Positions 17,584 to 19,916 of a DNA stretch of 19,916 nucleotides are shown here, piece after piece; the stretch's first letter is position 1; each line of letters begins with the position of its first letter. Source of the DNA: Candidatus Methylomirabilis sp. (GTDB lineage: Bacteria > DYJV01); assembly GCA_020722945.1 (NCBI GenBank), contig DYJV01000043.1, forward strand, positions 1 to 19,916. The letters are read 5' to 3'. The notes below the pieces were generated by a model, which was not told the DNA's origin, did not search any database, and worked only from the letters and a program-made list of their open reading frames with translations. Made by a program: the position numbers and the translations under genes.

Positions 17584-18329
17584 TGGCTTTTAAAAAGATA
17601 CAGAGACCTATCTATGTATTACCTAATATTTTTACCACAGGTAACCTCTTTTGTGGTTTTTACTCTATCATTGCATCACTTAATGGTGATTTTAAAATTG
17701 CGGCAATAGCGATAATTGTAGCAAATATTTTTGATGTTGCAGATGGTAGAGTTGCCCGAATAACCAACACTACCAGCAAATTTGGTTTGGAGTATGACTC
17801 TTTGTGTGATTTGGTATCATTTGGTCTTGCTCCAAGTTTACTTATATATACATGGGCACTTGTCCCCTATGGCAAATATGGCTGGGTAGGTTCATTTTTA
17901 TTTACTGCATGTGGTGCTTTGAGGCTTGCAAGATTTAATGTTATGGTTGCAGTATCTGAAAAAAGCAGGTTTACAGGTTTACCAATACCTGCTGCCGCAA
18001 GTATGATAGCAACTTTGGTTTTACTTATGTTTGAAGTTGGCAAATTTGAAATAGGTAAAAATATTATTCTTCTTATATCGGTTTATACTTTATCATTTCT
18101 CATGGTTAGCAATGTTAGATATTTTAGCTTTAAAGATACCAAATCACTTACTCAAAAGCCTTTTAAACTTCTCTTCTTCTTTACACTTGCTATTCTGATT
18201 GTAGTTTTAGAGCCAGAAATAACTCTTTTCTCTCTTATGCTGATTTATACACTTTCTGGTCCTTTGGAGGGTTTGTATCATAAAATTTTTAGGAGGAGTA
18301 GCATTGTCAGAGATAATAAAGATATTTGA
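17583..18329 (+). CDS. pssA: CDP-diacylglycerol-serine O-phosphatidyltransferase
   Basis: This 248-residue integral membrane enzyme makes phosphatidylserine from CDP-diacylglycerol and serine, the substrate of the adjacent decarboxylase. The CDP-alcohol phosphotransferase motif is complete: D54 G55 xx A58 R59, G68, D72 and D76 in DGRVARITNTTSKFGLEYDSLCD. Several membrane segments follow. The Bacillus-type PssA length fits. Its start overlaps the psd stop codon (TAATG), and its last 26 bases overlap leuA, so the genes are translationally linked. Confidence 0.94.
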   Translation: MAFKKIQRPIYVLPNIFTTGNLFCGFYSIIASLNGDFKIAAIAIIVANIFDVADGRVARITNTTSKFGLEYDSLCDLVSFGLAPSLLIYTWALVPYGKYGWVGSFLFTACGALRLARFNVMVAVSEKSRFTGLPIPAAASMIATLVLLMFEVGKFEIGKNIILLISVYTLSFLMVSNVRYFSFKDTKSLTQKPFKLLFFFTLAILIVVLEPEITLFSLMLIYTLSGPLEGLYHKIFRRSSIVRDNKDI

Positions 18330-19833
18330 TACAACTTTGCGTGATGGTGAGCAGTCACCCGGTGCAAGTATGACTCCTGATGAGAAGATAATTATTGCTA
18401 AACAACTTGTAAAACTTAATGTTGATATTATTGAAGCGGGTTTCCCAATTGCAAGTGAGGGTGATTTTAATGCTGTAAGAAGGATAGCACAAGAGGTAAA
18501 AGGTGCTGAAATTGCAGGTCTTGCAAGAGCAAACAGAGAGGATATAGAGCGTGCTTATGAAGCAATAAAGTATAGTGATATGCCTCGTATCCACACATTT
18601 ATTGCAACATCTCCTATCCATATTGCTTCTAAGCTGAAATTAAAGCCTGAAGAAGTTATTGAAAGAGCTGTAGATTCAGTAAAATTTGCAAAGAAGTTTA
18701 CATCCAGTGTCGAATTTTCTGCTGAAGATGCCACAAGGAGCGAATTACCTTTTCTTTTAGAGATATTTCAAAAGGTAATTGATGCAGGGGCAACCTCCAT
18801 AAATATCCCTGATACAGTTGGTTATACTGTTCCAGAGGAGTATGCTGGGATTATCAAATACCTTATAAACAACATAAACGGTGCTGAAAAGGTGATATTT
18901 AGTGTTCATTGTCATAATGATTTAGGATTGGCTGTTGCAAATACACTTTCAGCAATAAAGGCTGGGGCAAGACAGATTGAAGCCACTATCAATGGTATTG
19001 GTGAGAGAGCTGGTAATGCTGCACTTGAAGAGATTGTAATGGCATTAAAGACAAGAAAAGATTTTTATAACTACGATACAAATATTATAACTGAAAATAT
19101 ATTTCCCACAAGTAAGCTTGTATCTCAGATAACAGGTATCTCAGTTCAGCCCAACAAAGCTATTATTGGGAAGAATGCTTTTCTCCATGAATCTGGAATA
19201 CATCAGGATGGAGTCTTAAAAGCTAAGGAGACCTACGAAATAATGAAGCCTGAAACCGTAGGAATCACAAAAGATAATATTATTTTGGGTAAACACTCAG
19301 GGAGACACGCATTCAAAGATAAGTTGGTGCAATTTGGATATGATCTTAGCAATGAAGATTTTGAAAAAGCGTTTAATGCATTTAAGAAAATAGCTGATAA
19401 GAAAAAGGTTGTCTATGATGAGGATATTGATGCAATAATAGCTGAAAATATTCTTAGAATACCACAAAGATATGAACTAAAATATATCAATGTCAATAGT
19501 GGCACATTTGTTAAACCATCTGCAACAATAGAGATGATGATGGATGATAAATCTGTCTTAAAGGCAGCTTTTGGTGATGGTCCTGTTGATGCTGCTTTCA
19601 AAACAATAAAAGAGATTACAGATATTGACTGCAAACTTATCACTTACTCAGTAAAAGCGATAACGGGCGGCACTGATGCTCTTGGTGAGGTATCTGTGAG
19701 GATTGAGTATAATGGGAAGCAGGTCTCTGGTCAGGGTGCTGATACAGATATTATAGTAGCGAGTGCAAAAGCATTTGTAAATGCTCTAAATAGGCTTTCA
19801 TATAGACTTGAAAATTGGGTAGATCTAAAATAA
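18304..19833 (+). CDS. leuA: 2-isopropylmalate synthase
   Basis: This 509-residue enzyme condenses acetyl-CoA with 2-oxoisovalerate, the first committed step of leucine synthesis. FDTTLRDGEQSPG opens the TIM barrel (metal ligand D14). HCHNDLG gives H202 and H204, and NGIGERAGN gives N238. Residues from about 390 to the end form the LeuA regulatory dimer domain, which usually binds leucine (GGTDALGEVSVRIEYNG). Residues between act as linker. It starts at TTG 18304 behind a strong AGGAGGAG (18291-18298) inside pssA. Homocitrate or citramalate synthases are less likely given the motifs and operon. Confidence 0.94.
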   Translation: MSEIIKIFDTTLRDGEQSPGASMTPDEKIIIAKQLVKLNVDIIEAGFPIASEGDFNAVRRIAQEVKGAEIAGLARANREDIERAYEAIKYSDMPRIHTFIATSPIHIASKLKLKPEEVIERAVDSVKFAKKFTSSVEFSAEDATRSELPFLLEIFQKVIDAGATSINIPDTVGYTVPEEYAGIIKYLINNINGAEKVIFSVHCHNDLGLAVANTLSAIKAGARQIEATINGIGERAGNAALEEIVMALKTRKDFYNYDTNIITENIFPTSKLVSQITGISVQPNKAIIGKNAFLHESGIHQDGVLKAKETYEIMKPETVGITKDNIILGKHSGRHAFKDKLVQFGYDLSNEDFEKAFNAFKKIADKKKVVYDEDIDAIIAENILRIPQRYELKYINVNSGTFVKPSATIEMMMDDKSVLKAAFGDGPVDAAFKTIKEITDIDCKLITYSVKAITGGTDALGEVSVRIEYNGKQVSGQGADTDIIVASAKAFVNALNRLSYRLENWVDLK

Positions 19834-19852
19834 AAGATATCCTGAAAAAGAT

Positions 19853-19905
19853 AGGCGTAAGGAGTAAGGCTGAAGGGAAAGAAAAAAGAGTAAAAGCAAA
19901 AAAAA
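19853..19905. repeat. degenerate purine-rich intergenic repeat (right copy)
   Basis: AGGCGTAAGG (19853-19862), then AAGGCTGAAGGGAAAG and an A-rich tail, matches the string at 216-275 near the left edge in the same orientation, with a few insertions. It lies directly after leuA, in the last 83 bases of the window. No hairpin terminator is visible after leuA here. Confidence 0.4.
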
Positions 19906-19916
19906 ATTGACCACCC

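Overview
The window is about 20 kb of AT-rich chromosomal DNA with dense, mostly operonic genes, strong AGGAG-type ribosome binding sites, and occasional TTG starts. A ferredoxin-linked 2-oxoacid oxidoreductase and the gene order ilvN-ilvC-psd-pssA-leuA suggest an anaerobic or microaerophilic bacterium. A Deferribacterota-like or Geobacter-like organism fits the gene order and base composition, but this is inference and not a species identification. No tRNA, rRNA, CRISPR array, intact transposase or phage gene was found.

Layout: (1) 1-359 is non-coding, with a GC-rich inverted-repeat element at the left edge and a second repeat-like string at about 208-275 that recurs at the right edge. (2) 360-1897 is a secreted eight-bladed PQQ-like beta-propeller protein broken by one missing base near 627-629. 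(3) 2149-6996, minus strand, is a five-gene operon: an XRE/cupin regulator, then the gamma subunit, an unusual FAD/NAD(P)H oxidoreductase fused to a 2[4Fe-4S] ferredoxin, and the alpha and beta subunits of a pyruvate/2-oxoacid:ferredoxin oxidoreductase. The fused protein suggests that oxoacid oxidation is wired directly to NAD(P). (4) 6997-7324 is a divergent control region. It holds a good minus-strand promoter, a structured leader that could mask the regulator's ribosome binding site, and a plus-strand promoter followed by a terminator-like hairpin. (5) 7325-9826, plus strand: a cell-wall amidase and an abutting pseudouridine synthase. (6) 9938-13208, plus strand: a Gld-type ABC transporter (ATPase, permease, GldG-like auxiliary protein). 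(7) 13483-19833, plus strand: trigger factor, ClpP, IlvN, IlvC, phosphatidylserine decarboxylase, phosphatidylserine synthase and 2-isopropylmalate synthase. From clpP onward the genes abut, overlap or lie within about 20 bases of each other, so proteostasis, branched-chain amino acid synthesis and phosphatidylethanolamine synthesis probably share one transcript.

Most genes are ordinary housekeeping genes. The points most worth a second look are the fused NAD(P)H-ferredoxin subunit, the candidate RNA leader at 7003-7129, the hairpin before the amidase gene, the frameshifted propeller gene, the direct clpP-ilvN junction with neither clpX nor ilvB in the window, and the repeat strings shared by both ends.
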